The notes under the pieces were generated by a model that searched no databases, was not told the origin of the DNA, and was given only the letters and a program-made list of their open reading frames with translations. Positions 18,601-26,589 of a DNA stretch of 64,000 nucleotides are shown piece by piece. A program made the position numbers and the translations under genes. Source of the DNA: Alkalinema sp. FACHB-956 (GTDB taxonomy: Bacteria; Cyanobacteriota; Cyanobacteriia; Leptolyngbyales; Leptolyngbyaceae); assembly GCF_014697025.1 (NCBI RefSeq), contig NZ_JACJRC010000009.1, positions 62,001 to 126,000 on the forward strand, written 5' to 3'. The first letter of the stretch is position 1, and every line of letters begins with the position of its first letter.

Positions 18601-19181
18601 ATGAGCTGAGCCACTTGCAAAATCGAAACCTCAGCGGAGACTGAAATCACTTGGCTTACCATAACTTCAGACACACAGCGCATTCGCAGTAAATCTACAG
18701 GTTGCAATAACTGCTGAATGCTCTCATGGGTGATGATGCCCACAACAGAACCGTCTGCTTCCAAAATGCCGAGGTGCCGAATCCGATGCTGTCTAAACAG
18801 ATTTAAGGGAACGAAAATATCTTTCAAGTCCGATCGTTGCAGGGTTTGCACAGGATGGGACATCGCTTCTGCCATCGTCACCGTGGCCAAATCCCGGTTT
18901 TCTCCACTCAAGCGCACCACATCTCGTTCTGTTAAGATGCCGACTAATTGATTCTCTGCAATCACGAGGACACAGCTCGCTCTAGCATCCGCCATTGCAG
19001 CGAGAGAGGCTGGATTCAAGGGGGACTCATGGCTGGTGAGTGAACAGAGTAGTGAACAACTGAATTTCTCTGCACTCATCAACTGAAGCGCCTCGATGAC
19101 CGAGGCCGTAGGCGCGATCGTTAAGGGGTTGTCAATAATCGCTCGGCTAATATCAAACCCTTCAGTATGGATGGAGAACAT
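15633..19181 (-). CDS. CBS-PAS-GAF multi-sensor histidine kinase
   Basis: A soluble 1182-aa sensor kinase. Domain order: two CBS pairs (about residues 10-160 and 165-330, with a Pro/Thr-rich insertion near 205-230), a first PAS (about 345-460, ending DITERKQAE), a coiled coil, a second PAS (about 485-605, ending DITQRKLVE), a third PAS (about 610-735, ending DISDRKRAE), a GAF domain (about 745-900), a coiled coil, and the kinase core. The core has the phospho-His at 968 (VASHDLREPLRA), the N box LLQNLVDNAIKF, DNGIGMKP and GTGIGLAICKKI. CBS pairs usually bind adenine nucleotides, so the kinase may read energy or c-di-AMP status. The GAF lacks a phytochrome-type chromophore Cys that I can recognise. 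The response regulator gene follows. Confidence 0.88.
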   Translation of the reverse strand: MFSIHTEGFDISRAIIDNPLTIAPTASVIEALQLMSAEKFSCSLLCSLTSHESPLNPASLAAMADARASCVLVIAENQLVGILTERDVVRLSGENRDLATVTMAEAMSHPVQTLQRSDLKDIFVPLNLFRQHRIRHLGILEADGSVVGIITHESIQQLLQPVDLLRMRCVSEVMVSQVISVSAEVSILQVAQLMTQHRISCIVVAEPAAEIEQPFATPSTTPQASPCLEAPPPALRPIGIVTEKDIVHYQTLQLPLERIAVQEVMSRPVFTVYPEESILVAHQRLQTYRISRIVVVNQQGHLTGLITQTSLLNLLNPSQLYQVLEVLHNRVTYLEQEKQAKVTLALKAADAGMWEWNLTDRTMTWSDENFALLGYAVNACSASYEAWLQAIHPDDRDRVIQQVQSDIATQSDLNLEYRVLWPDGTCRWLTDIGQLTYDSAGNPINVLGIRLDITERKQAESLIQSTNLTLEQQITQRTHALQQSEEKFRQLAEHINAVFWLTDLNHQLLYISPAYQRIWPKEQQPLFKSIEHCLQSVHIADHPKLRQAFEHMLEAPQALEYRSFKPDGTLRWMYARSFPIRDASGQVYRLSGLLEDITQRKLVEEALQDSEQRYASLAAAAPVGIFRTDAEGHCIYVNERWCEIAGLSAEAALGEGWIASLYLEDRSQVFAAWQQFLDSDHPFQLEYRLQRPDQQITWVYGQAVAERNSHGDVISYVGTITDISDRKRAEQALQKQIEFNRIITNFSNSFINTTFDEIPSAIQSALQVIGELGPVDLIYVMNFADSSQPVTLLYQPGPSPRGATEFPAIVPEFQNFSPLHHPLHDFPWTEAQVQVSEFVYLPCLEALPPEAAIDRHHWRRLDIKSLLVFPLSYAGDITGWVCFIDRSHEHRWSTTEVMALEQFSVAISHALQRQRSEQLLQDYNYRLEQQVAERTEALRQSQAELQTLNQELLRSNQELENFAYVASHDLREPLRAIVSHTQILQEIAQAQSLDEGMLECLHYIQDGGLRMQQLIQDLLIYARLSYRELERGSLNCQEVIEEVLRNLHVAIVDNQATIIVDPLPTLQANRTQMIQLLQNLVDNAIKFRQSSPQANPPRIHITAIPLPTQGWQFAIQDNGIGMKPQYLDRIFDIFRRLHPRTKFPGTGIGLAICKKIVELYGGKIWAESELGVGTTIYFTILN

Positions 19182-19630
19182 AAATTAGTAGGATGCATGA
19201 AGTAGGGGGGATACAGGAAGCAGGGGGAATAGATCAAGATTGTAGGTATCAACAAGGCTCAAGGGTTACCAGCAATTACAACTTGTATCGATCGGGGCGA
19301 TCGTCATCAGGATGTTGTATTAGCACCATGACCAGGATGCTGTATTGGCACCGTATTTATTGACACCATGTTGTATTGGCACCATGATATCGCATTGCTA
19401 CCATACGGTCGCTTGACAGACTGTCTTTGCAGACTAGCTTTTCAGATTAGCTTTGCAAACAATAACAAGGGTGCATTCTTGCCTGTCCACAGCAGAACCG
19501 ACTGCTAAGAATAAAAATTTTTATTCATTTCTTCCCCAAAATTCAATTTGGCTTGTATCCTGACACAGACGCTTTTATTTAAGGGCTCCTCACTACCAAT
19601 TTCCTATCTATACAAAAGGTTGACACAACC
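19182..19630. other. Divergent intergenic region with repeats
   Basis: 450 bases between the kinase (minus) and a lipoprotein gene (plus), with no gene found. Bases 19315-19400 hold three to four degenerate copies of a 17-22 base unit around GTATTGGCACCATGA. AT-rich sequence before the lipoprotein (about 19505-19560) may hold its promoter. TGACACA lies 13 bases before the ATG. Confidence 0.5.
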
Positions 19631-20095
19631 ATGAAGAAGACATTTCTAGGAACCTTAGTTGGTTTGACATTGGCGGCGACTTTGACGGCTTGCACCTCTG
19701 AGCCCGAAACTCCAGAAGCTTCGCCTGCGCCCTCTGCCCAGCCGGTTGAAGCCATCAAACAAAAGGCTGGTGATGCGGCTAAAAAAGCGGGTGAAGCTGC
19801 GGGTAAGGCTGGTGAAGCTGCGGGTAAAGCTGGTGAAGCGGCTAAAACGGTAGGGGGTGAAGCGGGCAAGAAGGCTGGCGAAGCAGCAGGTAAGGCTGGT
19901 GAGGCCGCTAAGCAAGCTGGTGAAGCCGCTAAACAAGCTGGTGAAGCCGCTAAGAGCAAGACCGGTGAAGCGGCCAAAGATGCTATGAACAAAGCTGGCG
20001 AAGCTGCGGGTAAGGCCGGTGAAGCGGCTAAACAGGCTGGCGAAGCAGCCAAAGGTGCAGGGGACGCGGCAAAGGACTCTATGAAGAAAAACTAA
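19631..20095 (+). CDS. Ala/Lys-rich heptad-repeat lipoprotein (LEA-like)
   Basis: A 154-aa protein with a lipoprotein signal peptide (lipobox LTAC, Cys at residue 21), a short Pro/Glu/Ser linker and then about 110 residues of heptads of the form KAGEAAx, with variants KQAGEAA and KSKTGEAA. The repeats are rich in Ala, Lys, Glu and Gly and lack bulky or aromatic residues. This composition is that of group 3 LEA proteins and of apolipoprotein-like amphipathic helices, which protect membranes or proteins during drying, freezing or salt stress. No enzyme domain is present. It should be anchored in the outer or plasma membrane facing the periplasm. It is monocistronic, with a terminator at 20348. 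Confidence 0.7.
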   Translation: MKKTFLGTLVGLTLAATLTACTSEPETPEASPAPSAQPVEAIKQKAGDAAKKAGEAAGKAGEAAGKAGEAAKTVGGEAGKKAGEAAGKAGEAAKQAGEAAKQAGEAAKSKTGEAAKDAMNKAGEAAGKAGEAAKQAGEAAKGAGDAAKDSMKKN

Positions 20096-20347
20096 GTTTC
20101 GGCTAGCGTAACGGTCGGCTAGCGTAACAGTAGGTGTTGCTTTATCAATGCAGTCGATCGAAGTTTTATGTCTCGACAACTAACGTTCTGATCACCCTAA
20201 CTGTTCGATCACGCTAACTGTGTGTTACCTAGCTACGTTTTAGTTGACCAAATTTTTAGCTAAAACGGTTAACTGTATTAGTTAACAACTGTAGTTAACT
20301 AATACAGTTACAATCACGTTTTTGTTAACCTACGCCTATGTTTTGTT

Positions 20348-20384
20348 AACCTACGATCGGCCTGCGATCGTAGGTTATTGTTTT
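20348..20384 (+). terminator. Terminator after the heptad-repeat lipoprotein
   Basis: A perfect 12-base stem (AACCTACGATCG with CGATCGTAGGTT), loop GCCTG, followed by ATTGTTTT. Confidence 0.7.
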
Positions 20385-20400
20385 AGAACAATCTTCCAGA

Positions 20401-20431
20401 AAAAAGCCCTCCACCAGATACGGTGAGGGCA
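20401..20431 (-). terminator. Minus-strand terminator without a close gene
   Basis: On the minus strand GCCCTCACC pairs with GGTGGAGGGC (one bulge) and is followed directly by TTTTTT. The nearest minus-strand gene ends 725 bases upstream of it, so it marks a long 3' UTR or a separate RNA. Confidence 0.65.
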
Positions 20432-20607
20432 AAGAACTAGCCTTAATACAAAACTTTTTTTCTTTAAAGAGATTGTGCGATGGCTGATCAGTGACTCATT
20501 AAGGGATCTGTCAACCATCGACAAAAACGTGGGAAAGAACTGGACGGAGAATCAGAACTCAAATCAAAAAAGGATGTGGTGGAAAAATCAAAGGAAAAAG
20601 ACAGAGA

Positions 20608-20660
20608 AAGATCAAAGGATGGAGAAAGATCAAAGGATGGAGAAAGATCAAAGGACAAAA
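20608..20660. repeat. 18-bp tandem repeat, three copies
   Basis: Consecutive copies of GAGAAAGATCAAAGGATG, the last diverging. This gives low-complexity reading frames on both strands that should not be taken as genes. Confidence 0.85.
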
Positions 20661-21155
20661 CCCTCCTCAGAAACAAAGATGCTTATCACAGTTTTTGCTT
20701 CCTTTAGGACTTGTTATCACTAGTATCCTGTGATTTAGGTCACAAGTCTTCCGTGGTTAAACGGACTTATTCATGAGGATCCTTTGAAGAATCAGGTGAC
20801 TAAAGTCCTGATTTTCTAGGAGTGTTTTGGGCTTGGGGTAGGAATTTCGTAAAGTAAGTCGCCATTGGCTCAAATCTTTCATCAACCTTTTCCAGAAATT
20901 CGTTGATTTACCCTTGTCAAAAAAATCGCTGGCAAAAGTATTTTGATGTAGACAAGATTTTGGCAGCCCCCTGGTTTCAACGGTGTCAGCATTACCACGA
21001 CAGTAGTGCCAGCATTACCAACACTGCCAAAATTACCAACAGTGTCAGCAGTGCCAGCGTTACCAACACTGCCAAAATTACCAACGCTGCCAACACTGCC
21101 AAAATTCCAGGGGGAGAATTGTCTGGAGGTGGGTTGTGCAATCCCTGAATCGCGA

Positions 21156-23108
21156 TTAATCCAAGTTCGCAATTTCGATCGGCTCAATCGCCTCCGCCGG
21201 TTGGAACCCAAAGACCCGAGAATAGAAATAAAATTCGCCATCCAGTACCCGACGAATATTTTCCGCTTTACGGAATCCGTGCTGCTCCCCTTCAAACAGC
21301 ACATAGGCAACGGGTAAGCCCTTCTGTTTCAGCGCTTCCACCATGCGCTCAGCTTGGTTAGGCGGAACAATTTTGTCTTCATCCCCCTGGAAGAAAATCA
21401 CAGGGCAGGCGAGTCGATCGACAGCATTAATGGGCGATCGCTCCTGATATAACTGGGCTTCCTGGGGATAGGGGCCAATCAGACTGTCCAAATAGCGAGA
21501 TTCAAACTTATGGGTGTCCTCCGCCAACACCTTGAGATCACTGACGCCATAGTAGCTAGCTCCTGCCTTAAACACCTTGTGAAAGGTGAGGGCACAGAGG
21601 GTGGTATAGCCCCCCGCGCTACCGCCATTAATCACCAAGCGATCGCCATCCACTTCCCCTTGTTCGGCTAAGTATTTTGCCCCATTGGCACAGTCATCCA
21701 CATCCACAATGCCCCAGTTGCCATTCAACCGTTGCCGATAGGCCCGTCCATAGCCCGTACTGCCCCCGTAGTTCACATCCAAAACGGCAAAGCCTCGACT
21801 CGTCCAGTACTGAATGCGTAAATCAAAGGAAGCGCTGGTGGCCGCCGTGGGGCCGCCGTGACTCTTGACTAATAATGGTGGACGTTCCCCCGCTGGAGCC
21901 TGGTAGTCTTGATTGTTTGGTGGGTAGAAAAAGGCATGGGCGGTTAAACCGTGACTGGTGGGAAATTCGATCGGACGGGGAATGGATAAATAACCCGGAT
22001 CCACCTTAAGTTCTGTTGCCCGTCTCACCACCTGCATCGTCTGGGCGACTAAGTCCACCCGAACAATGCAAGTCGGTTCCGTGGCCGATCCCCCTAGGAA
22101 AGCTACCCAATTGGGACTGGTTTGCACTCCGGTGATGCTGGTGTAGGGCGTTGGAATTTCGGTCAATACTAGGTCATCTAAATTGAGGTGCGCCAGATGG
22201 CTAATGCCTTGCTCGCTATAGGTACAAATCAGATCCCGATCGCTGGTAAACCCATAGTTCGACATGCCAAAGACCCATTGAGGCTGGCCAAATTCTGCAT
22301 CTTTGGGAAAAAGAGCAGTGATTTCTGACGTGGTAGGCGACCAGCGATAGAGATTCCACCAACCGAGGCGATCGCTGACAAAATACAGTTGACCATCCGG
22401 CCCCCACTGCGGCTGAAAGATGGATTCCTCCGCACTCCCCGCTAAACATTCCAGATTGGCTAAGGTGCCGTCAGCTTGAAAGGTGCCGATCCAGAGTTCC
22501 GTGCCATCCCAGGGCATATTGGGATGGTTCCAAGTAATCCAGGCCAGGGTTGTGCCATCGGGACTTAGGGTGGGAGATGCATAGAAGTCATTGCCGCTGA
22601 CCAGGATCGTTTGACGACCATCGGCCTGAATGGCCACGATCGTATTGCTGGCTTCTTGCGTATTACTAGCTTCCTGGCCTATTGGACGGTGATCCTCCCG
22701 AATGGCAATCCAGCGATCGCGGGGACGATCGGCAATCATATCGGCATAGCGCAAGTTTTCTTCGGTGGTAACGGCCTTAGGCGAGGCTGGATAGGTTTGG
22801 CAATAGAGTTGCTGATCCCGATAGTTTGTGAAATACATCACGCCATCCACAACCCGGTAGGCTCCACCGCCGTACTCATGGACACGGGTTCGTACATTGA
22901 AATCCGCTGGCGTTATTTCTACCAGGTCTCCGCTGGCCGTTTGCATCATGACGACATTGCGCCCACCTTCCGTCGGACGGGACTCGCTCCAGTACAGGTT
23001 GGCTCCATCTAGACACAATTGGCCAAGACCGATCGACCCCGCCACGATCAAATCTGAGGTAATCGGCGATTTCCATTCACCAAAGGGAACAATTTTTTGA
23101 GCTGTCAT
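21156..23108 (-). CDS. S9-family prolyl oligopeptidase-like peptidase
   Basis: A cytoplasmic serine peptidase of 650 aa, S9C/acylaminoacyl-peptidase type. The N-terminal two-thirds forms a beta-propeller (WD-like strands around LYWSESRPTEGG, LYFVSDRLGWWNLYRW) and the C-terminal third an alpha/beta hydrolase. The nucleophile is in VINGGSAGGYTTLCAL (about residue 508), the acid in FFQGDEDKIVPP (about 590) and the His in FEGEQHGFRKAENI (about 622). It degrades short peptides. ATG at 23108 is chosen because homologues begin there; a GTG seven codons upstream is unlikely. The gene is monocistronic and its 3' side enters the gene-poor region. Confidence 0.88.
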   Translation of the reverse strand: MTAQKIVPFGEWKSPITSDLIVAGSIGLGQLCLDGANLYWSESRPTEGGRNVVMMQTASGDLVEITPADFNVRTRVHEYGGGAYRVVDGVMYFTNYRDQQLYCQTYPASPKAVTTEENLRYADMIADRPRDRWIAIREDHRPIGQEASNTQEASNTIVAIQADGRQTILVSGNDFYASPTLSPDGTTLAWITWNHPNMPWDGTELWIGTFQADGTLANLECLAGSAEESIFQPQWGPDGQLYFVSDRLGWWNLYRWSPTTSEITALFPKDAEFGQPQWVFGMSNYGFTSDRDLICTYSEQGISHLAHLNLDDLVLTEIPTPYTSITGVQTSPNWVAFLGGSATEPTCIVRVDLVAQTMQVVRRATELKVDPGYLSIPRPIEFPTSHGLTAHAFFYPPNNQDYQAPAGERPPLLVKSHGGPTAATSASFDLRIQYWTSRGFAVLDVNYGGSTGYGRAYRQRLNGNWGIVDVDDCANGAKYLAEQGEVDGDRLVINGGSAGGYTTLCALTFHKVFKAGASYYGVSDLKVLAEDTHKFESRYLDSLIGPYPQEAQLYQERSPINAVDRLACPVIFFQGDEDKIVPPNQAERMVEALKQKGLPVAYVLFEGEQHGFRKAENIRRVLDGEFYFYSRVFGFQPAEAIEPIEIANLD

Positions 23109-23562
23109 GGGCAGTGCATCTCCAAACAATGAGCAATGGCTACGATCACGGTTGAATCTGGCGGTTGAATCTGGCGGTTCAATCTGTTGAATCTGCGGTT
23201 GAGGCCATCGAAAACAATCTGATCCCCAGTTAGAATAGCCCCTACCTTGGAAGGCAGCGGATGGCGCTCCTCCGGCGAAAAGGCAGAATCCCTGCGGATC
23301 TTATTGATTAGATATGTTACGGTATTAGCTAGAGATATTAAATTCGGTTGGGTCGTTTGTTTCAGGAAAGGCTGTTCTCGATCGTCTGAATCGCCATCGA
23401 GTGCAGCTTGTGCTTCGTCGGCTGTCGCGATGCGCCCCAAGCATGGTTTAACACCCAGTTCAAGATCGTCAGTTCACAAGATCGTCAGTTCAGCAGTTTC
23501 TAGCAGGCATTTCTCCCGAAGCTTAACCATCTCTTTTTTCTTTCCAGTTGTGGAGATTTGCG
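23109..23562. other. Upstream region of the RNA-binding protein gene
   Basis: About 450 bases between the S9 peptidase (minus) and the rbp gene (plus). At 23149-23212 there are copies of CGGTTGAATCTGG (13 bases, two exact and two diverged). An open frame of 111 codons on the minus strand (23105-23440) has no recognisable motif and runs into the peptidase start, and I do not count it. Long leaders are common for cold-regulated cyanobacterial rbp genes. Confidence 0.5.
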
Positions 23563-23901
23563 ATGTCGATTTATGTAGGCAATCTTGCCTATAGTGTGAC
23601 TTCTGAAGAAGTGACCACGGTGTTTGCGGAATACGGTACGGTGAAGCGGGTACAAATTCCTATCGATCGTGAGACCGGTCGAGCACGTGGGTTTGGCTTT
23701 GTGGAAATGGGGAGCGAGGAAGAAGAAGCTGCCGCGATCGAAGCCCTAGACGGTGCAGAGTGGATGGGGCGAGATATGCGGGTGAGCAAGGCAAAACCCA
23801 AGGAAGATCGTCCTCAAGGCGATCGGCCCCAAGCGGGTGGAAACCGAGGGAGCTGGTCCAATGCTGGTTCCGGCGGTGGCGGTTACTCCCGTCGTTACTA
23901 A
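23563..23901 (+). CDS. Single-RRM RNA-binding protein (Rbp type)
   Basis: A 112-aa protein with one RNA recognition motif and a Gly-rich tail. RNP-2 is IYVGNL at residues 3-8, RNP-1 is RGFGFVEM at about 45-52, and the tail has NAGSGGGGYSRRY. Cyanobacterial Rbp proteins are abundant, often cold-induced, and bind mRNAs, including those directed to thylakoid membranes. ATG at 23563 begins the standard MSIYVGNL start; an in-frame Met five codons earlier is not used in the family. A terminator follows at 24026. Confidence 0.92.
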   Translation: MSIYVGNLAYSVTSEEVTTVFAEYGTVKRVQIPIDRETGRARGFGFVEMGSEEEEAAAIEALDGAEWMGRDMRVSKAKPKEDRPQGDRPQAGGNRGSWSNAGSGGGGYSRRY

Positions 23902-24025
23902 ATGCCTCGTGATTGAATCCATGGGTTCCTAAGATTTTGGATCCCGAACCTAGATCCCGAACCTGGATCCCTAAGTCGGTTGACTCGCTGGACGAGATCA
24001 CTCGCTGGACGAGATCATTTGTGAT

Positions 24026-24053
24026 GAGGCGCTGAATAGCGTCTCTCTTTATT
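24026..24053 (+). terminator. Terminator after the RNA-binding protein gene
   Basis: GAGGCGCT pairs with AGCGTCTC (one G-T pair), tetraloop GAAT, followed by TCTTTATTT. Confidence 0.7.
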
Positions 24054-24058
24054 TGAAG

Positions 24059-24190
24059 CAAATTTAAGGTTGAGGCAAATTTAAGGTTGAGGCAAATTTA
24101 AGGTTGAGGCAAATTTAAGGTTGAGGCAAATTTAAACTTGCAACTGGGTTTGACTGTGTAACTGGGTTTGACTGTGTAACTGGGTTTGAC
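24059..24190. repeat. Two adjacent tandem arrays (17 bp and 18 bp)
   Basis: Bases 24059-24135 hold four and a half exact copies of the 17-base unit CAAATTTAAGGTTGAGG. They are followed at 24142-24190 by two and a half copies of the 18-base unit AACTGGGTTTGACTGTGT. The arrays end 27 bases before the next start codon. Confidence 0.95.
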
Positions 24191-24217
24191 TTTTAGGCTA
24201 GGGCTTAGGCTGGCTGC

Positions 24218-24511
24218 ATGCGATCGCGGATTGACAACGAGATTTTATACCTGCATTACGAAGATGTCCCCACTTACAAAAAAGATGGGTCTGTGGTTCG
24301 CAATAGCTACTTCTGGGCGTTGAAATCGATCGCGGGACGGGCAAGGCGCGATCGGGAGTGGGAATTTGAACCCGAAGTCTGGTTTGCCTTAGCGCGTATG
24401 CTGCTTTCCTTTGCTGAGTCGGGTTATTTAGGCTTTCGAGAAACCCTGTTGGAGTTTCCTCCGGACACTCCCATTCCCGATGTTTTGAGATCGATCGCCA
24501 CTTGGGAGTAG
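24218..24511 (+). CDS. Hypothetical protein, 97 aa
   Basis: I do not recognise the family. The protein is hydrophilic with a conserved-looking aromatic and acidic composition (ILYLHYEDVPTYKKDG near residues 9-24, WEFEPEVWFALARMLLSFAE near 48-67) and no membrane segment or metal motif. Codon use matches the neighbours and the stop is followed by repeats. No good ribosome-binding site is seen before the ATG. It stands between two repeat arrays and is followed by the convergent lpxB. Confidence 0.5.
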   Translation: MRSRIDNEILYLHYEDVPTYKKDGSVVRNSYFWALKSIAGRARRDREWEFEPEVWFALARMLLSFAESGYLGFRETLLEFPPDTPIPDVLRSIATWE

Positions 24512-24530
24512 TGGGTGGAGTAATGGGTGA

Positions 24531-24585
24531 GGGGGTGTTTAGTGACCCTGGTGTTTAGTGACCCTGGTGTTTAGTGACCCTGGAG
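24531..24585. repeat. 17-bp tandem repeat, three copies
   Basis: GTGTTTAGTGACCCTGG occurs three times in direct succession between the hypothetical gene and lpxB. Confidence 0.9.
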
Positions 24586-24602
24586 CCGTCTCATTTCAGG
24601 TC

Positions 24603-25808
24603 TCATTTCAGCAAACTAAAAATCGATCGTGCCGCCCGATCGCAGACACCGGGTTCCCCTAAGCTCTGACGCACCTCAACGTAGTCCTGTAGCATTTTCT
24701 GCCGTGCTTCACCCTGTAGAAGCTGAACTGCGTGGTGGTAAAGGGCTTCGGCGGTGACTTGGTCTTGCAACAATTCCGGGACCACGGCTCGCATGGGGAC
24801 TAGGTTAACGGGCGATGCAAAGGAAATTTTGAGCTTAATCACATAACGAGCCAGCCACGCCGTGAGCGCACTGAGGCGATAAATCACCACCTGTGGCACA
24901 TTCAACAATGCCATTTCTAGATTAGTCGTGCCCGATTTGGTTAAAGCTAAATCCGCTGCGGCGATCGCCACTTGATTGAGCTCCTTGGGGACGATCGTGG
25001 CCCGTAGCCCATAGGCGGCAATAGCCTTCTCCAGAGCAGGTCGATAGCGATCGAGGGCCAAGGGAACCCAAAAATGGATCTGCGGAAACTGCTGTTGTAG
25101 CCGTTGGGCCGCAGTAAACATCGGGGGAAGTAGGTACTTCAATTCCTGCTTGCGCGAGGCCGGGGACAGCACCACGGCCCAGTCTTGATCCGCAATACCC
25201 AATTTATTCCGAGCGTCTTCTCGACTCGGGGATATTTGCAAGCGATCGACTAAGGGATGCCCGACCCATTCCACCGTTGCCCCCTGCTTTTCGTAATAGC
25301 GTGCTTCCTCTGGAAAGATGGCCAGTAAGCGATCGGTAACGGCTCTGATCTGCTGGGTGTTGCGATCGTTGAGTGACCAAACCCATTCCTGGGGGGCAAT
25401 GTAGTAGACGATCGGCAACTTGGGAAACGACTGACGGACAAAATGGCCCACACTCAGGTTTGCGCCCATATAGTCAATCAAAATTACCAAGTCCGGTGGA
25501 TGTTCCAGCAAATACCGTTTGGCTTGGCGTTGTAGTAACAGTGTGGGCAAGATGTAGGGCAGCGCTTCAAAAACACCGATCGAACCGATGGCGCTGGTAT
25601 TACCCAGCAGCGTTGCACCTGCCGCTGCCATACGATCGCCGCCGAGGGCGATAATCTCAAGATCAATCCCCTGGGCCTGGGCTTGGCGGTACAGTGCTTC
25701 CACCAACATGGCCCCTTGGAGATCGCCGGACACTTCGCCCGTGCTCATAAAAATTCTGCGTTTCACAGATGGATGCCCCAACTTAGCTTCTTCCAGGAAC
25801 CAACCCAC
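24603..25808 (-). CDS. lpxB: Lipid-A-disaccharide synthase
   Basis: A membrane-associated GT19 glycosyltransferase that joins UDP-diacylglucosamine to lipid X to make the lipid A disaccharide. Family motifs: FMSTGEVSGDLQGAML near residues 20-35, PPDLVILIDYMGANL near 103-117, YYIAPQEWVWSLND near 134-147, LLAIFPEEARYYEKQG and LTKSGTTNLEMALLNVPQVV near 285-304. With the ATG at 25808 it overlaps lpxA by 26 bases; a GTG at 25763 would give no overlap and begins MKRRIFMSTGE, which is closer to the usual start. It is the last gene of the minus-strand run lpxC-fabZ-lpxA-lpxB. Confidence 0.93.
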   Translation of the reverse strand: MGWFLEEAKLGHPSVKRRIFMSTGEVSGDLQGAMLVEALYRQAQAQGIDLEIIALGGDRMAAAGATLLGNTSAIGSIGVFEALPYILPTLLLQRQAKRYLLEHPPDLVILIDYMGANLSVGHFVRQSFPKLPIVYYIAPQEWVWSLNDRNTQQIRAVTDRLLAIFPEEARYYEKQGATVEWVGHPLVDRLQISPSREDARNKLGIADQDWAVVLSPASRKQELKYLLPPMFTAAQRLQQQFPQIHFWVPLALDRYRPALEKAIAAYGLRATIVPKELNQVAIAAADLALTKSGTTNLEMALLNVPQVVIYRLSALTAWLARYVIKLKISFASPVNLVPMRAVVPELLQDQVTAEALYHHAVQLLQGEARQKMLQDYVEVRQSLGEPGVCDRAARSIFSLLK

Positions 25809-26589
25809 GACGCCCCGGTAACTGAGACATCAAGATAAATTGGCGAAGATGCCGCAGGTAGTCATTATCTGGGAGCGTTTCCAACTGCTCCACGGCTTGG
25901 GCAAAGGTGGTTTGCGATCGATACAGGAGACGAAACGCTTGTTTCAATGACTTCAACACCTCTCCATCTTGCAAATCCGCAACCCCAGCCCGTTGCAGTC
26001 CAATCAGATTGAGCGATCGCACGCGGGAAGGATTACCCTCGATCATCATGTATGGCGGCACATCCCGATCGATACGCGCCATGCCACCCACCATGGCTAA
26101 CCGGCCAATCCGCACAAACTGGTGCACCCCCAAAACCCCACTCAGTCGCGCCTGGGACTCGATATAGACATGGCCTGCTAGGGCGACGGAATTGGCAATA
26201 ATCACATGATCTTCAATCACACTGTTGTGGCCCACATGGGTATAGGCCATTAGTAGATTGTTATTCCCAAGACGGGTGACATCATCGTCATGGGTTGGGC
26301 GGTGAATCGTCACGTATTCCCGAATTTGATTGCCATCACCAATCCGCACAGGACCACAGGATCCGTCATACTTCAAGTCTTGGGGTTCCAGCCCGATCGC
26401 CGCCCCTGGAAAGATTTGATTGCGTTCCCCCACCCGCGTATCCCCGTCTAGGACCACATGAGGCCCAATGACGGTGCCTGCTCCGACCTTAACTTTGGCT
26501 CCAATAACAGCATATGCCCCTACTTGCACAGTTGGATGTAATTCAGCACCAGGATGGATAACAGCAGTCGGGTGGATTAGGGTTGCCAT
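25783..26589 (-). CDS. lpxA: Acyl-ACP--UDP-N-acetylglucosamine O-acyltransferase
   Basis: The first enzyme of lipid A synthesis: a trimeric left-handed beta-helix acyltransferase that moves a 3-hydroxyacyl chain from ACP to the 3-OH of UDP-GlcNAc. The hexapeptide repeats begin at residue 4 (IHPTAVIHPGAELHPT). The catalytic His lies in TRLGNNNLLMAYTHVGHNSV (about residue 120-125), and the acyl-chain ruler region HQFVRIGRLAMVGGMARI follows. The C-terminal helical domain is complete (268 aa, normal length). The next upstream gene in the cluster is fabZ, but a 589-base gap separates them, so lpxA-lpxB may have its own promoter. Confidence 0.95.
   Translation of the reverse strand: MATLIHPTAVIHPGAELHPTVQVGAYAVIGAKVKVGAGTVIGPHVVLDGDTRVGERNQIFPGAAIGLEPQDLKYDGSCGPVRIGDGNQIREYVTIHRPTHDDDVTRLGNNNLLMAYTHVGHNSVIEDHVIIANSVALAGHVYIESQARLSGVLGVHQFVRIGRLAMVGGMARIDRDVPPYMMIEGNPSRVRSLNLIGLQRAGVADLQDGEVLKSLKQAFRLLYRSQTTFAQAVEQLETLPDNDYLRHLRQFILMSQLPGRRGLVPGRS

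Larger units (their letters stand above)
20096..21155. other. 1-kb gene-poor region with repeats and hairpins
   Basis: No convincing protein gene was found. Contents in order: two copies of TCGGCTAGCGTAAC(G/A)G at 20100-20130; an AT-rich stretch with GTTAAC repeats (20225-20345); a terminator on the plus strand (20348-20384) and one on the minus strand (20401-20431); three copies of an 18-base unit ATGGAGAAAGATCAAAGG ending near 20660; a hairpin AATCAGG/CCTGATT at 20790-20813; and, at 21000-21110, degenerate repeats around GCCAGC(A/G)TTACCAACACT and GCCAAAATTACCAAC. The minus-strand terminator may serve the peptidase gene or an unannotated small RNA. Confidence 0.5.

Noticed and set aside
20475-20723. 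Plus-strand Lys/Asp/Arg-rich 82-codon frame
   Set aside because: Driven by the 18-base tandem repeat; no start signal and no protein-like composition outside the repeat.
23105-23440. Minus-strand 111-codon frame upstream of the S9 peptidase
   Set aside because: It overlaps the peptidase start, contains the CGGTTGAATCTGG repeats and shows no motif. It was kept as noncoding, with some doubt.
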